Positions 11,272 to 21,939 of a stretch of 64,000 nt of DNA are shown piece after piece. The position numbers and the translations under genes were made by a program. Every line of letters starts with the position of its first letter. The first letter of the stretch is position 1. A model generated the notes under the pieces. That model did no database searches, had not been told where the DNA came from, and saw only the letters and a program-made list of their open reading frames with translations. Source of the stretch: Epiperipatus broadwayi (Eukaryota; Onychophora; Udeonychophora; Euonychophora; Peripatidae). The stretch lies in contig JAQFVV010000557.1 of NCBI GenBank assembly GCA_028023455.1, positions 248,001 through 312,000 of the forward strand, written 5' to 3'.

Positions 11272-12417
11272 CGTACATAAACATGGCAAGTTAATAAAAA
11301 AGCATATAATAAGATAAAACAAAATAATTATATTTTTTCAATACCAAATTCATTCATGTTAAAGAAAATGGTTATGTGTTGTAATCAATTTAAAATGTTT
11401 TAATAAATACATTAAAATAAAAGTCACATAAGAGAAAATCTTACAATTGCAAAATGATAAACAAATGAAGTGAGGTGGTAGCTTAGTAGTGTTGTGATGT
11501 AATAAGAACCAACATTTTATCTAATTAGGTTTAACAGCTACTAATGTATGAATTCAAGTCTAGCTCAATTAATAATAAATAAAATCATATGAATACATAC
11601 AAAATATATTTTAAGATTACTTAAGTAAATACTTCATAATAGCATATTAAATGTTTAATAGCTTATCTTGATATATCTTCGCTATGAATATCTATGTTCA
11701 ATGTATGAAAATATTATGCTATAATGAAATGAAACCACTAGTTGCATGCTTGAGTTAAAAAAGATATTCTGTAACAACTATCTATTATGTCTTCTATTAA
11801 TAATTCAGAATCTGTGAAACATGAGCAATAAGTGAATCTCTTATATTCTTAAATAAGAAAAAAATATAAACCCAAATTTAATAAAAATACATTTTATAAG
11901 GTTTTTAGTTCCATTTATAACTTTATGTGACTTGCTTATCATATGTGAATCATTGCATGATAATATTTAATTTCAAAGTTTAATATGAAATTTATATCTT
12001 TGTAAGTTTGATTTTCAATCCCTTGGAAATTCCAAAATGCAAAAGTAAGCACAGATGGGTTAATTAAACCACGATATGTAAAAAAATGTATAGGTATGTT
12101 GTAAATAAATATACTGAAATCAGATTGTTTTACTTTCAAATGCCTTTATTTGTGCCTCAAGACGATTCAAGAGGCATAAGTTTTACAATGCAATCAACAA
12201 GAATCATTACAAAGAAATTTAGGGAGTGTCGGTGCGTGTCAAGCGCATCCGCACCCATACACTTGATTCAATGCATATGATTTTGAACATTCAAGTATAA
12301 ATGTATGAATAGGTGAATGGGATATTAATAGTTCCAGAAGTGCAGTGACACAAAATTCACCTGCCCTTCCAGACTTACACACATAAACTCAACTTCTTAT
12401 GCTGAAATTATTGTTCA
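11272..12417. other. AT-rich stretch with weak tRNA-like and hairpin traces
   Basis: Near 11470 'tggtagcttagtag' resembles an A-box, and 'gaattcaagtct' near 11551 a poor B-box, but the spacing of about 80 nt is too long for a tRNA. Around 12151-12180 'gcctcaagacgattcaagaggc' has paired ends, and 12225-12262 is a local GC-rich patch with short self-complementarity. Nothing is strong enough to name. Confidence 0.4.
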
Positions 12418-12929
12418 CAAAACTGTCCAATTATACATGTCCATTTCTCCATTAGTTATTTGGAGACAAAAATGTTGTTATATTAACAGCAATGTTACAC
12501 TTTCAGAACACTTCTATTCGTGTCTCATTATTATTTGGGGCCATAGCTTGAAAGAAACAAGGCAACCGCTTCAGTTGCAGTGGGAATATTGTCCTTGGAT
12601 TGTCTAATTGTACAAGTCTGTTTCACTATTTGAGCATTCCCAGTTCTGTTATAAATGAGAAGGTGTTTGGATTGTCCAACCGTACAAGTCTATTTCACCA
12701 TTAAAGCTCTCCCAGTTCTGTTATAAATGGCTTTATAGGTATATATGCTTATTTCTTGGTTTGCATGGCATACCACTTGTAGAGCAGTCACTTTCCCTTC
12801 TATCTATTCCTAATCTTTTATTAATTTGTTCAGGCTTAACTACCTTCATTTCCTAGGATTTATCATCATGATATGTTAGTGCTCTTTGGGCTGTTATAAT
12901 TTCTAATTACTAATATATCGATTTATTTA
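12418..12929. repeat. 72-bp tandem repeat, two clear copies and a diverged one
   Basis: Copy 1 (12597-12668) and copy 2 (12669-12738) both begin 'ggattgtc' and share 'cccagttctgttataaatg'. A more diverged version starts near 12424 ('tgtccaattatacatgtcca'). The array lies just downstream of the 3' end of the L1/Tx1-like element. It may belong to that element's 3' region or to an older repeat next to it; I cannot decide which. Confidence 0.65.
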
Positions 12930-13037
12930 TTATGTAAGGTAAGCACTACACTAGGCAAGGCATGGCCCTAGTTTGATCTGGTTCCAATCTGATCGGTTAG
13001 CCATGGCTGGCATGTTCTCTTGTCATGGTCGTTGGTG

Positions 13038-13832
13038 TCATTTAACAATTTGTAAGTATAATACCTCAATATTGTGATCAATACCCTTTTCAAAAGTTAC
13101 CTTATTTCGTGCCAACCAGATGACAAAGTTAACATAAGTTGCCAATCTAACACTGCCAAAGGAGCCCTTTTTAAAAGCTTTCACCATATCCACCCAGGCC
13201 CAGTCTTTATCTGTGGTCTTTTGCAATGTCAGGTAGCGTAGTTTATTCCAGGTCTCACATTCCTGAAGAATGTGGGAAATTGTTTCATCAGTTTTCTTGC
13301 ACAGAGGGCATATCGGATCCATTTTATACCTCCGCTTGTGGTGGAGGAATGCAGCCGTTGATAGGGCCTCAAGGTTAACTTTAATTATAAAGTCTACTAA
13401 TTTCACCTCCAGCTTCCAGAACTTTGTTAACCCTGCAAGCCGCTTGATCCCTAGCTGAAGTCTGGTCTTAGTGATGGGACTGCTACCATTGATTAGAGCA
13501 TGGGTGTCCCAATAGGAAAGCTTGCCATTGAAAAGGGAATTGGACATTGTTACATTTTTAGTCACGAGTGTGACCTGTTGCTGTAACCAAATGTTACCCT
13601 TTCTTGGGGGGGGGGAGCAGTCAGTGGGTTCAACCTCATTTATTGGTAGGGGGCTTTCCATTTTTGGATTATCCTGAAATAGTTTGGTTAAAATATTGTG
13701 GGCTTTCTGGATTAAGAAGGTGTTGATTGAATGGAGTCCGAGTCCATTTTGTGATTTAGGCTTTTGAAGGGAGTTGAGGCCAATTACTGCTGTTCTCATG
13801 CCCCAGCAAAGTCTCCTACATTGAGTCTCCAC
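13038..13832 (-). pseudogene. ORF2 C-terminal domain with CCHC motif
   Basis: This 264-residue frame is the end of the element's ORF2 polyprotein, downstream of the RT. The key motif is a zinc-binding C-x2-C-x7-H-x4-C (CPLCKKTDETISHILQEC), which is typical of the C-termini of many non-LTR elements and is thought to help bind RNA or DNA. Upstream are the conserved Trp/Leu-rich stretches usual for the connection region. A poly-G tract near 13606-13616 lies inside the frame without closing it. A frame break separates it from the piece at 13890-14156. Confidence 0.8.
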
Positions 13833-13889
13833 CTTTTTTATAAAGGTCTTAGTAGGGGAAAAACCGGACAGAAAATAAGTGATTTTGGG

Positions 13890-14156
13890 TTACACAGCTG
13901 CATTTAATAGTGTGACCTTCCCCAACAAGGAGAGTGGCACCTTGGTTAGGGATGTCACTGTGTTCTTAACCTTTGTGAGAATATTTTCCTCCAGCTCCCT
14001 TCTCATGACACTAGGAGGGGAGGCCAGGCTAAAGCCGAGAAACTTCTGGGGGGATGCTCGGAATCTCCCCAGGATCTGTTTTCCAGTTCTGATCGACCAC
14101 ATGGCTGATTTCACCTCATTAACTCTTAGACCTGATTCGGAACCAAATTGATCCAA
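13890..14156 (-). pseudogene. ORF2 segment following the RT active site
   Basis: The frame continues the RT after motif C. It contains a stretch of the type 'LRVNEVKSAMW' (RT motif D region) and then a hydrophobic segment 'KFLGFSLASPP' that corresponds to motif E. It is out of phase with the RT frame at 14179-15207, so a small indel around 14157-14180 broke the ORF. The product would be part of a retrotransposon polyprotein, not a separate gene. Confidence 0.7.
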
Positions 14157-14178
14157 GAGCTCCTCCAGCCTACCAACC

Positions 14179-15207
14179 TCATTCTGTGACGTGAGAAACA
14201 GTCACATCATCCATGTAGGATACGTGGCAGACCCTCTCTCTCAGCAAAGGGATGGCAATTCCCTCAATGGATGCCTCAATGTGTAACAGCAATGGGTTGA
14301 GGTAAGCCATGAAGAGGAGCGCACTCAGTAGCGAGCCCTGTGGTATTGAAACAGAGGGCTGAAATCCTGGAGCCACTCGGCCATCCAGTGAGAGAAAGAT
14401 TTCTCTATTCTGTAGAAGATTCTCGATCATTTGGAGATATGCCTGGGGCACTTGGAGTTTCTCCAGTATACTGAGTAACACATTGATCTGCACACAGTCA
14501 AAAGCACCAGCAAAGTCGAGTTGGACCACAACTGGCTGGACCATTTTATACCTGCGTATATGATCCACTATGAGGCGAAACCGACTGATGGCTTCTGCAG
14601 TCAAGCTCCCCTTCTTTGCAAATTGGAAGGCTGACAGTTTATCAATAATGATCTTCTGTATGTCTTCTTTGATGAGTTTTTCGATTGTTTTTATCAGTAG
14701 TAGAATCATGGAAATAGGTCGCAGATTCCTCAGCTCACATGGCCCCTGGGGTTTTTTGAGGAGGGGGACCATTGCGATGGGGTAAATCCCACTAATTTCC
14801 TGACTGCCATCAGCCAGTATATCCACCATCTTCTTAACAATCGGTATTGTGAATGAGCTCAGGTGCAGCAGAAGGAATTTTGGGATTCCATGCAGCCCAG
14901 GATGTGTGCCATCAGGAAAGGCTCTAAGCATTGCCAGGATTCTGGCCTCAGTTATTTTGTGTGGTGTATTTGCCGTGGAGAATGTTCTCCTAATTCTGTT
15001 AACACCATTGGGATTAAATTTTTTAATGTAATGCTGTCTGATCCTGAGCAGCATAGATGCACCAACATATTTGTTGCCATCTATCTCAATTGAACCTGGT
15101 GCCCTGGATTTGCTGTTGGTTCCAAGGGCCCACTTGAGATAACCCTGGGTCCAGCAATGTTGGTGTTCAATGAATTGCCGAGCTCTTTTAATAGAGGTAT
15201 TCGGCAA
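14179..15207 (-). pseudogene. ORF2 reverse transcriptase domain
   Basis: The motifs in order are: LRPISMI (palm entry), QFAKKGSLTAEAI (fingers), QLDFAGAFDCV (motif A, catalytic Asp), IPQGSLLSALLF (motif B) and SYMDDVTV (motif C, two catalytic Asp). The residue before the DD is Met where most non-LTR RTs have Ala (F/YADD), an uncommon but viable variant as far as RT families in general show. The enzyme would make cDNA from element RNA at a nicked target. It overlaps the endonuclease frame by 20 nt in another phase, which marks a frameshift near 15190-15207. The family call is strong; activity is lost. Confidence 0.88.
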
Positions 15208-16252
15208 CCTCCCTCTGTATAAGACTGTATTTAATTTTCAGTTCAATTATTTGGGGAACATTATGAGCCTCATATGGCATATGTTGTAATTTATATGCAA
15301 TATGGTCCAGTTCACTAATTAAGTGTACAGGACCCCTGGACTTGTGAGTGGATATATTAATGCTGTCAGCAAGGGATTTAGTGAAGAGCCTCCAGCCTCT
15401 TATTGCAGGCAGGGACAACAACTTAATTCTATTGAAGGCAATATATGACTCAGATACTAATTTAGTGGTTATGTTCGATTTAGTTAGCATGCGGATTGTT
15501 CTTTCTAGGGAGTTTGTAGGTTGGTCATCATTGAATGCCAATATTTTGACAAGCACAGCATGATGATCCGAGAAGGCAACAGGGCATAACTTTGCCTCCA
15601 TTCCCGGGATCAAAGTTGGGGATACATATATCAGGTCAATCAATGAATGGGCTGACTTAGTATAAAAGGAATAATCACCTTCACAGAAAAACCATTTACC
15701 ACTCATAAGAGGCTGGCTAAGGCGGCCTGCATATTTGGCCTGGAATTGGTCATATTTGTGATTATAATCACCAATTATTAAGGTTGGGAAAGGGCTGGTT
15801 CTCAAGGTGCTATTGATTGAGTTTATAACACTAAATACAGTTTCAGGGTCCTTTGGAAGGTACAAATTTACTATGTTAAATGAGTGGCCTTTATCTTGTA
15901 CTATTGCAATTAGACAATTTAAATTGATCATCAAAATTTTGAAGAAGGAGATGGATGATTTTTTATTTATGATTATAGCTACTCCGCCTGATGGAGTATT
16001 AGAAAAGGAGTAGTGTAGGTAACCCATAGTCTGTAGTAGATCAATGATTTTTTGATCAGATCGAAGGTATAATTTAGTTTTGCATAAGCATAGTATGTCT
16101 GGGTTGTGCTGTTTGAACCAATGTATCAGGGCATATGCTCTGTTAGTGGTGTTCAAGCCCCTTATGTTCAGTGATGCAATATACATTATTGATGACCTAA
16201 TATCCATCCGATGATGAGTTAGACTAATCTCCAGGTGGGTCCCCTGGATCAA
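15188..16252 (-). pseudogene. ORF2 AP-like endonuclease domain, catalytic Glu position altered
   Basis: The domain starts with SLNIRGL (the conserved Asn region) and continues with NLYLPKD, IIGDYNHKYDQF (GDxN motif), SLIDLIYVS and FSDHHAVLV (the catalytic SDH). These are the signature blocks of the exonuclease-endonuclease-phosphatase fold that nicks target DNA for target-primed reverse transcription. The block expected to carry the catalytic Glu (usual form xxxET) reads LCLCKTKL here, with Lys in the Glu position. A single G-to-A change in a Glu codon would explain it. With that change the nickase is predicted to be inactive. The C-terminal part leads into the RT domain after a frameshift. 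Confidence 0.85.
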
Positions 16253-16594
16253 GCTCTCCTTCTACTGTGATCTCAGGAATAGAGCATCCATCTGATGCTG
16301 TGAGAGTAGAAGGTGTTTCAATCTCCTCAACTAAAGATATCATTTCTGGGTTGCCATTTTCCAATGGGGTAATTTGCAATGGGGAATCTTTCAGGCTGAG
16401 GGGTATCGGGCCATTCAGATAGTCTACCTGTGTTGGTGAACTAGTTCGTGTCTTCTTTCCCTTAGATGGGCATTCCTGGTTTGCTGTTTCATGTAATTCT
16501 ACAAGATCCCCCCAAATTCTGATTCATCACAGTCTGTAGAAGGGGAAGATAATGGTTTAGGCCTCTTGGATCTTTTTGCCTTCCTGCGATTGGG

Positions 16595-16837
16595 TCAGGT
16601 TGTGGATGGTGTTACAAGTTTATCTTCTGACTCTTGCTTGGAATTATTCTCGGGCTGTGCATTCTCAGAATTTTCAGACATGAATATGTCATTGTCTTGG
16701 GTAACTATCTGTTCTGTTTCTTGCATTCTGGACCTACTATGATGATTCTGTTGCTTTGGCTTTCTTAATTGAAAGACCTCTAAGTTGGATATATTATTAC
16801 TCATCATATTATTTTCTTGCAAACTGGAATGAATCAT
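16595..16837 (-). pseudogene. ORF1 C-terminal low-complexity tail
   Basis: The frame encodes 80 polar residues rich in N, Q, S and E with no recognised domain. It lies directly downstream of the zinc-knuckle frame, in a different phase. It is probably the disordered end of ORF1 before ORF2, since the spacer 16253-16594 holds further degenerate Ser/Pro/Glu-rich reading frame. It is supported only by position and composition. Confidence 0.5.
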
Positions 16838-16849
16838 CTGGGGTCCCTT

Positions 16850-17233
16850 TCAGTTACATCTGTGGAATTTCTTGCGTATAGATCCACAATGTATGCATTT
16901 TCGATCTGGGCAGTCTCTCATTAGGTGTCCCCTCTGAAAACAGTGGAAACACTGTGGGGAAACCCCTCTGAGATTAATCAGTAGTGAGGCATCGCAGTAC
17001 TCCACCAACCCAGGCACAGCCAATGGGGACACTCCTTTGACAAGTAAAATTCTGAATTCTGCAATGTTTGTAAAAACCTCAGCTCCAACATTCCGAATTT
17101 GTCTGTAAGCAAAGGACGTAATATTTCCATGTGGTGCGAGGATCTGTTGAAGCTCTGATTGTTGAAATTCAACACCCCAATTCTTGACCATTCCACTGAT
17201 ACACATCGATCTATCCAAGTCCACAGTCACCAA
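16850..17233 (-). pseudogene. ORF1 nucleic-acid-binding part with zinc knuckle
   Basis: The frame carries a canonical retroviral-type zinc knuckle C-x2-C-x4-H-x4-C (CFHCFQRGHLMRDC) followed by a second Cys/His cluster (CIHCGSIRKKFHRC) with non-canonical spacing. An RRM-like stretch precedes it, with alternating hydrophobic blocks around FRILLVKGVSP. Such ORF1 proteins bind element RNA. The frame starts with TTG, not ATG, because a one-base shift separates it from the frame at 17245-17715. Confidence 0.8.
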
Positions 17234-17244
17234 ATATCTGCCTG

Positions 17245-18318
17245 CTAATGTTTTATATGTGTTTCAAAGGCTTCCTTGGCAAAGGGGTTGGTGAATTGTA
17301 TGGCCACATAGTGGTCATTCAGGTGAAATAAAACTTTATATATGGAGGACCATATCCCTTTTGCCTTAAAGAGATCAAACAATGATTGGGTGGGGAATTT
17401 ATAAAAGGATATGTTATGGTCTGTCATGGAAAAAATCAGGATATTATTATTTCTATAGGGTTGAAAGGACCTCATCAACAAGGCAGGTATTGACTGATTA
17501 AAGTGGTCATTGATGACCATATGGGATGTTGGAGTATCTTCTATAATTGGAGTCACTCCTGCCTCTTCTTGATCTGTGCTTTGGTCTTCATATTCATGAT
17601 CATTATCCATGATTAATAGTGACTTAGCAAGTGTGCTTAGCTCAGGTTTGTTATTATCATAATGTTGAGAGTTGTAGTTTGTAGGATTTGTGTGTTCTAT
17701 GCTTGCTGCTATCATTCAAGCATATAATAAGGGAGGTATGCTGCTTCTATTCCAAGTGTTATGATCCTTGTTATATGTATCATTCTTACTTACTACCTTT
17801 GAATTGTTTCCTAAAGCCGGAAAATCAAAATTGTAATTGCTACTGTGATTATTGATTTGGTTCATCTTTCTGTCTTCATTTGGTGCCTTGTTTGATACTG
17901 GCCTCATGTTTTCAGTGTTATCACTAGAGTTGGAGAAATGAAAACTATATGAGTTTGCTTTGGGGCTGAGGACAGATTTGGGGTTGGTGGTATTTTTATT
18001 TGTACTGATCTGAAGGTTATGGTAGTCATAGATACTTTCTTGAGACTGCATCTCTGGGTCTTCAACTTTGTTCACTGACAATGAGCATTGTGGGGAGTTT
18101 ACTTTGGTTTTATTCTCTTCTATATGATTGGGAGGGGTAGGATTGTTAGAGTTTGAGTATAGCTTCACCTTATTTTTAGGTTTTTTAGGCATTTCAAAGT
18201 TTCTTTGTTTGTTTTGGATCGACTTTTGGGATAATAGTTGTATCTGGTATATTACAGTGAGTTGATAAATTTGCATTAAGGTAATTGTGATCCTTATTTG
18301 AGCTTGAAGCATTTTCAC
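17245..18318 (-). pseudogene. ORF1 middle part, one in-frame stop
   Basis: Two frames, 18318-17716 and 17715-17245, are in the same phase and are separated only by one stop codon at 17716-17718 followed at once by ATG. The first part is N/S/P/K-rich and probably disordered. The second (about residues 60-156) has a folded look, with FSMTDHNISFYKF and HLNDHYVAIQFTNPF blocks that resemble an RNA-recognition fold leading into the zinc-knuckle frame. The product is the ORF1p of the element. The single stop suggests modest age. Confidence 0.65.
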
Positions 18319-19079
18319 CTGTGGAAAAACTCATTGTTGTGGTCTTAGAATTGTTCCTCAGTGAATTCTGTGAGCATAAAAAGGGTTTAGCACTTTCATT
18401 TGGCCTTGTTTCTTTGATTTTGGGTTCAATTTTTAGTTTGTTACAATCTAGCACTGATTTTCTGAAAAAAATATTTATCGATGGTGTTGCTGTTCCGGCG
18501 GTTTTTGTCCCATATCTTCCTTTATATTCATCCAAAAAAATTGGTTCTTGGGTCATTTTGTAGGTCTCACTAAATTGCATATTGTTTGATTTAAAAGTTG
18601 GAATCAGCTCGCTGATTTCTGGGGTTTTTCTTGTCCGCCGTGTTTTCCCACAAACCGCAACTTCCATTTTGACACCAAATTGTCGTAATAACGGAAGTGC
18701 GCTAGTTTTTGCCTTGTAACTTTTTTGTTCTAGGGCGTTTATACTGGGTTTTTTCACAGTAATGTTCCTTTTTGAATTGTTTATTGAATTATTATCATTT
18801 AAAGTCCCGGGGTCTATTTTATTACTACTTTTTTTTTTCGAAATCAGCTTCTGTGAATTTGCTATTTCCGTTACTTTCACTGTCGTGATGATTAAAATCT
18901 GAGTTACTAGGGTTTTCTAAATTCATTTTCGGTGAATAACTGGGATTGTCAGGAAGTCTATTCTTGTTTATATTAGCTTTTTCACTTTTGCTCTCAATGG
19001 TTGCTTTTATCTTCTAACCAAGTGAATCTTCTAAACCATCTGCATTGGCTATAGCCTTGTTGAAGGCAGCCATTTCCAT
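18194..19079 (-). pseudogene. ORF1 N-terminal part
   Basis: An ATG at 19079 opens a frame beginning MEMAAFNKAIANADG. It meets a TAG after about 21 codons near 19015 and continues in phase to about 18830. There a T-run in the plus strand shifts the phase into the 18880-18194 frame, which then runs basic, K/N/S/T-rich, for about 220 residues. The overlap with 17716-18318 in another phase marks a second shift. This is the likely start of ORF1. The sequence upstream of 19079 would be the 5' untranslated region. Confidence 0.6.
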
Positions 19080-19130
19080 GCTCACACGTAATCGTAAAAC
19101 TTAATTTTCCTCGCTGAAAATTAGCTTTTT

Positions 19131-20656
19131 TTTTAATAAAAGGTTTATGGAACAGTAGTGATAGTACTTACTGATAAAACTATTGACTTCTTTTTATTTT
19201 ATCTCTTTCTTTTGGGCATAAATTAGACTGTCTCAATTGGAGCCTTTGAAAGGAAGAACCTTTCCGCTTGTCAGCATGCAACTTAATCAGATTGTTTTGT
19301 GTAAGCATTTAAAGTTGCTTAAGTTTAACTGGACACAGAACTTATCTTTTTTTCAATAATACTTGAGCAATACCCACATTTGATAAGATTAGAATAGAAA
19401 TATCTAACCATCAGTATTTAAAATCCAAGTTTAAACTATATCACCTTTAGATTATATGATTCTCAAGATATTTGGCAATGATGTGTCTAACTCAGACCTA
19501 TTCTTTTTTGTGGCTTAAAACTATGAATACAGTTTTTTTTATGTAATAACTAATATATATAACTTTGACCAACCATAAAATATATACAGAGGGACTTTTA
19601 TATTCTATCTACAATGGAATTCAAGAAAATATAAGACTAGATATGTAACTTAATTTTCACTTAATAAAAATATTATACATAGTAAAACTATATGAACAAT
19701 AAGAACACACTTTTCTAAATTAAATATAAATAACTATTAATTAACAGCAAAAATAATAATAATGGCAAATATATTCAAAAATGAAACATAATCAAATTTA
19801 TTAAGTTTTATTTTCACACAAGTGTGTATTGTACATGCATATATTGTTCATTAACTTAAATTTAAGGGAATGTTCTGGCTACTATGGCACATTAATAAAT
19901 TTATAGAATTTAACAGATCTTAACTATAATATAGTATTATGCAGAAAAAATCATATTATGTAAATAAAATACAGTAATTTATAAAAGCAATCTATCTTGA
20001 TCTGAATATTGACTTCAAGTTTCTGAGATCTAAAAACAAATTTTTTCCAACCCTCACAAAATATTAAATATATGTATAGAAATGTGTTCGATAATATAAA
20101 ATAAGTAGTTCTTTTTCTTGTGATTGATTTTTGGAGATTTCCATCTGTCCTGTTTATGAAATACATAAACATGCAAATAATAAATATAGCAAAAGTAGGA
20201 ATGAATTATTTTGGGAAATGTTCATTTCTTAAATAAAACAGTTAACTCATCCCTATCAAATGATTTAAAGACAGTTAATGATTAATATTATTAATATTTA
20301 GAGCTCTATAAATAAATTTAATACTTGATAGTTGTAAGCAAATAGAATGCTAATTTTTTAACATAAATTTACAAACATTATTAGTTAGGTGAGATAAGGT
20401 CCTATTAGAGCTCCTTTAGGTAATGGTTTTCTAATGGTGTTACATGGGGATGAAAGAAATTGCTAAGGGAAATTGTTGCTCCTGTTTTGAAAGATTTATC
20501 TACTCAAGCATTATTTTTGTTTACTTCATTAGTACAAGATGTTGCATAAGAAACAAATAATTAATAAGTACCATTTCTAAGAAAAGTTAATTTATAATCT
20601 TCTAATTGTGTCATCATATCAGGTTACAAGATTAATCATAGAAATCTTAGAATCGT
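19131..20656. other. AT-rich stretch, no gene seen
   Basis: A slightly more complex segment at 19225-19345 has no recognised identity. The minus-strand frame at 19951-20172 is Y/F/I/K-rich and not convincing. Confidence 0.5.
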
Positions 20657-20765
20657 CAAGCTTTGGTGGTCGAGAGGTTGGCACAGCAGCCTTACAAGCA
20701 GTTGTCCCGGGTTAGTGAGTTCGCTTCCCGGCTGATGCTATGACCCATGAAAAAAAAAAAAAAAA
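20657..20765 (+). mobile_element. tRNA-derived SINE (copy d), full length
   Basis: It begins 'caagctttggtggtcgag' (A-box region) and has an anticodon-arm-like 'cagccttacaagcag'. The T-arm reads 'cccgggttagtgagttcgct', and the copy ends 'gatgctatgacccatg' plus A15. The T-loop contains an insertion of about 8 nt relative to copies a and f. The 5' and 3' ends can still pair as a tRNA acceptor stem (GCnTTGG with CTGATGC, with wobbles). It is the best plus-strand copy of this roughly 90-bp family. Confidence 0.85.
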
Positions 20766-21939
20766 TTGTAGCAAATGCCTTGTTTATTCTAAAAAATTTC
20801 CAAGGACTGTGGAACACTTTTTTTTTTATTAGAATAAATAAAGCTTTTCCAATTATTATTTAAATCATTTAGTCATTTTACTAAGTTTTAAATTATAAAT
20901 CACAATTTTATTTCGCATATATGTAGAACTCTCTTTTTATGATGTATTTATAATAATATATTATTCACGTCTTTCTTTTTTATTTATACAATACTGTCTT
21001 TAAAATAAAAATGTAACTCAAAAATAAAGCTAACCTTTGAAAATATTAAGATAACTTTGCATACATCGATTAATTTATTATTTTATTATATTTAAATTTA
21101 TTTTTAAACATTTGTTTAGATAAGTAATTATTTATATTCTCACACACTCGCATGTAAGAAAAATATGTATTTGAAATAAGACAATAACATATGTAATTTT
21201 AGCAATCTCTTTCAGCCCTGCAAAAATATTGATTATATATTAAAAATAAAATAAGCTTAGCAGGTTGAGTCAATTCTTTCACTGGTTTTAACTATAGTTT
21301 ACAACACATTTAAACTAGACTGTTTAAGATAATAGTTAAATATTTATACATAAACGCACATTATTAATTGAAATTTCCAATATATAACACATTGCAAGCG
21401 GTTAAAATTCAATATTATTTTTCCATGACTTTTGGTTTGTTATATTTTATTATGATTATAGTTCCTATTTTTAATATGCTTTTTTTTTATTCGATTTTCT
21501 GCAGTTTTCACACATATGCAGAATCCTTAGATATATATGTGTGAGTCTGTTTTTTAGAAATATTAATATTTTTCTGGCGTTCTTTAAAAAAATAAATTTA
21601 CTTTTATTATCATTAGTTTGTTTGTCTTAAGCTGTTTTACTATAAACAAACAAAAAAAAACTTTTTACTTTAACCTGAATTTTGATACATCAAACTCTAA
21701 TGATAGACGACATAAATTCCAAGATTAAAATATTTATCGGGAATATCTTCAAATGATGCACATAATGTCTAGATAAGATTTTTGGTTGATTACTCCACTC
21801 ATGAATTGCTTTATTTTACAAATACAGTCATCAGATTTTATAATGTATTAAGTTTCAAATAACTTTTTAGATACTTGTATTACGATAGATTTTCTTCTTC
21901 TTCTTCTTCCTTTTTTTATATATTGATTTCTACTTTAAC
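20766..21939. other. AT-rich stretch, no gene seen
   Basis: A small hairpin occurs near 21505-21545 (cacacatatg / atatatgtgtg). A TTC microsatellite lies at about 21893-21909. No coding sequence. Confidence 0.5.

Larger units (their letters stand above)
12930..19130 (-). mobile_element. L1/Tx1-like non-LTR retrotransposon, about 6.2 kb, inactive
   Basis: On the minus strand the order is ORF1 (about 19079-16595; a zinc knuckle near its 3' end), then ORF2 with an apurinic-type endonuclease (about 16190-15188), a reverse transcriptase (15207-14179), a thumb/linker (14156-13890) and a C-terminal CCHC domain (13832-13038). A short 3' untranslated region ends near 'ccttacataataaataaa' (about 12930). 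The region is markedly more GC-rich than its flanks, consistent with a coding insertion. Several frameshifts and stops break both ORFs. The two-ORF layout, zinc-knuckle ORF1 and C-terminal CCHC fit the L1/Tx1 group, but a Jockey-type assignment is not excluded. Exact ends and target-site duplications were not resolved. Confidence 0.85.
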
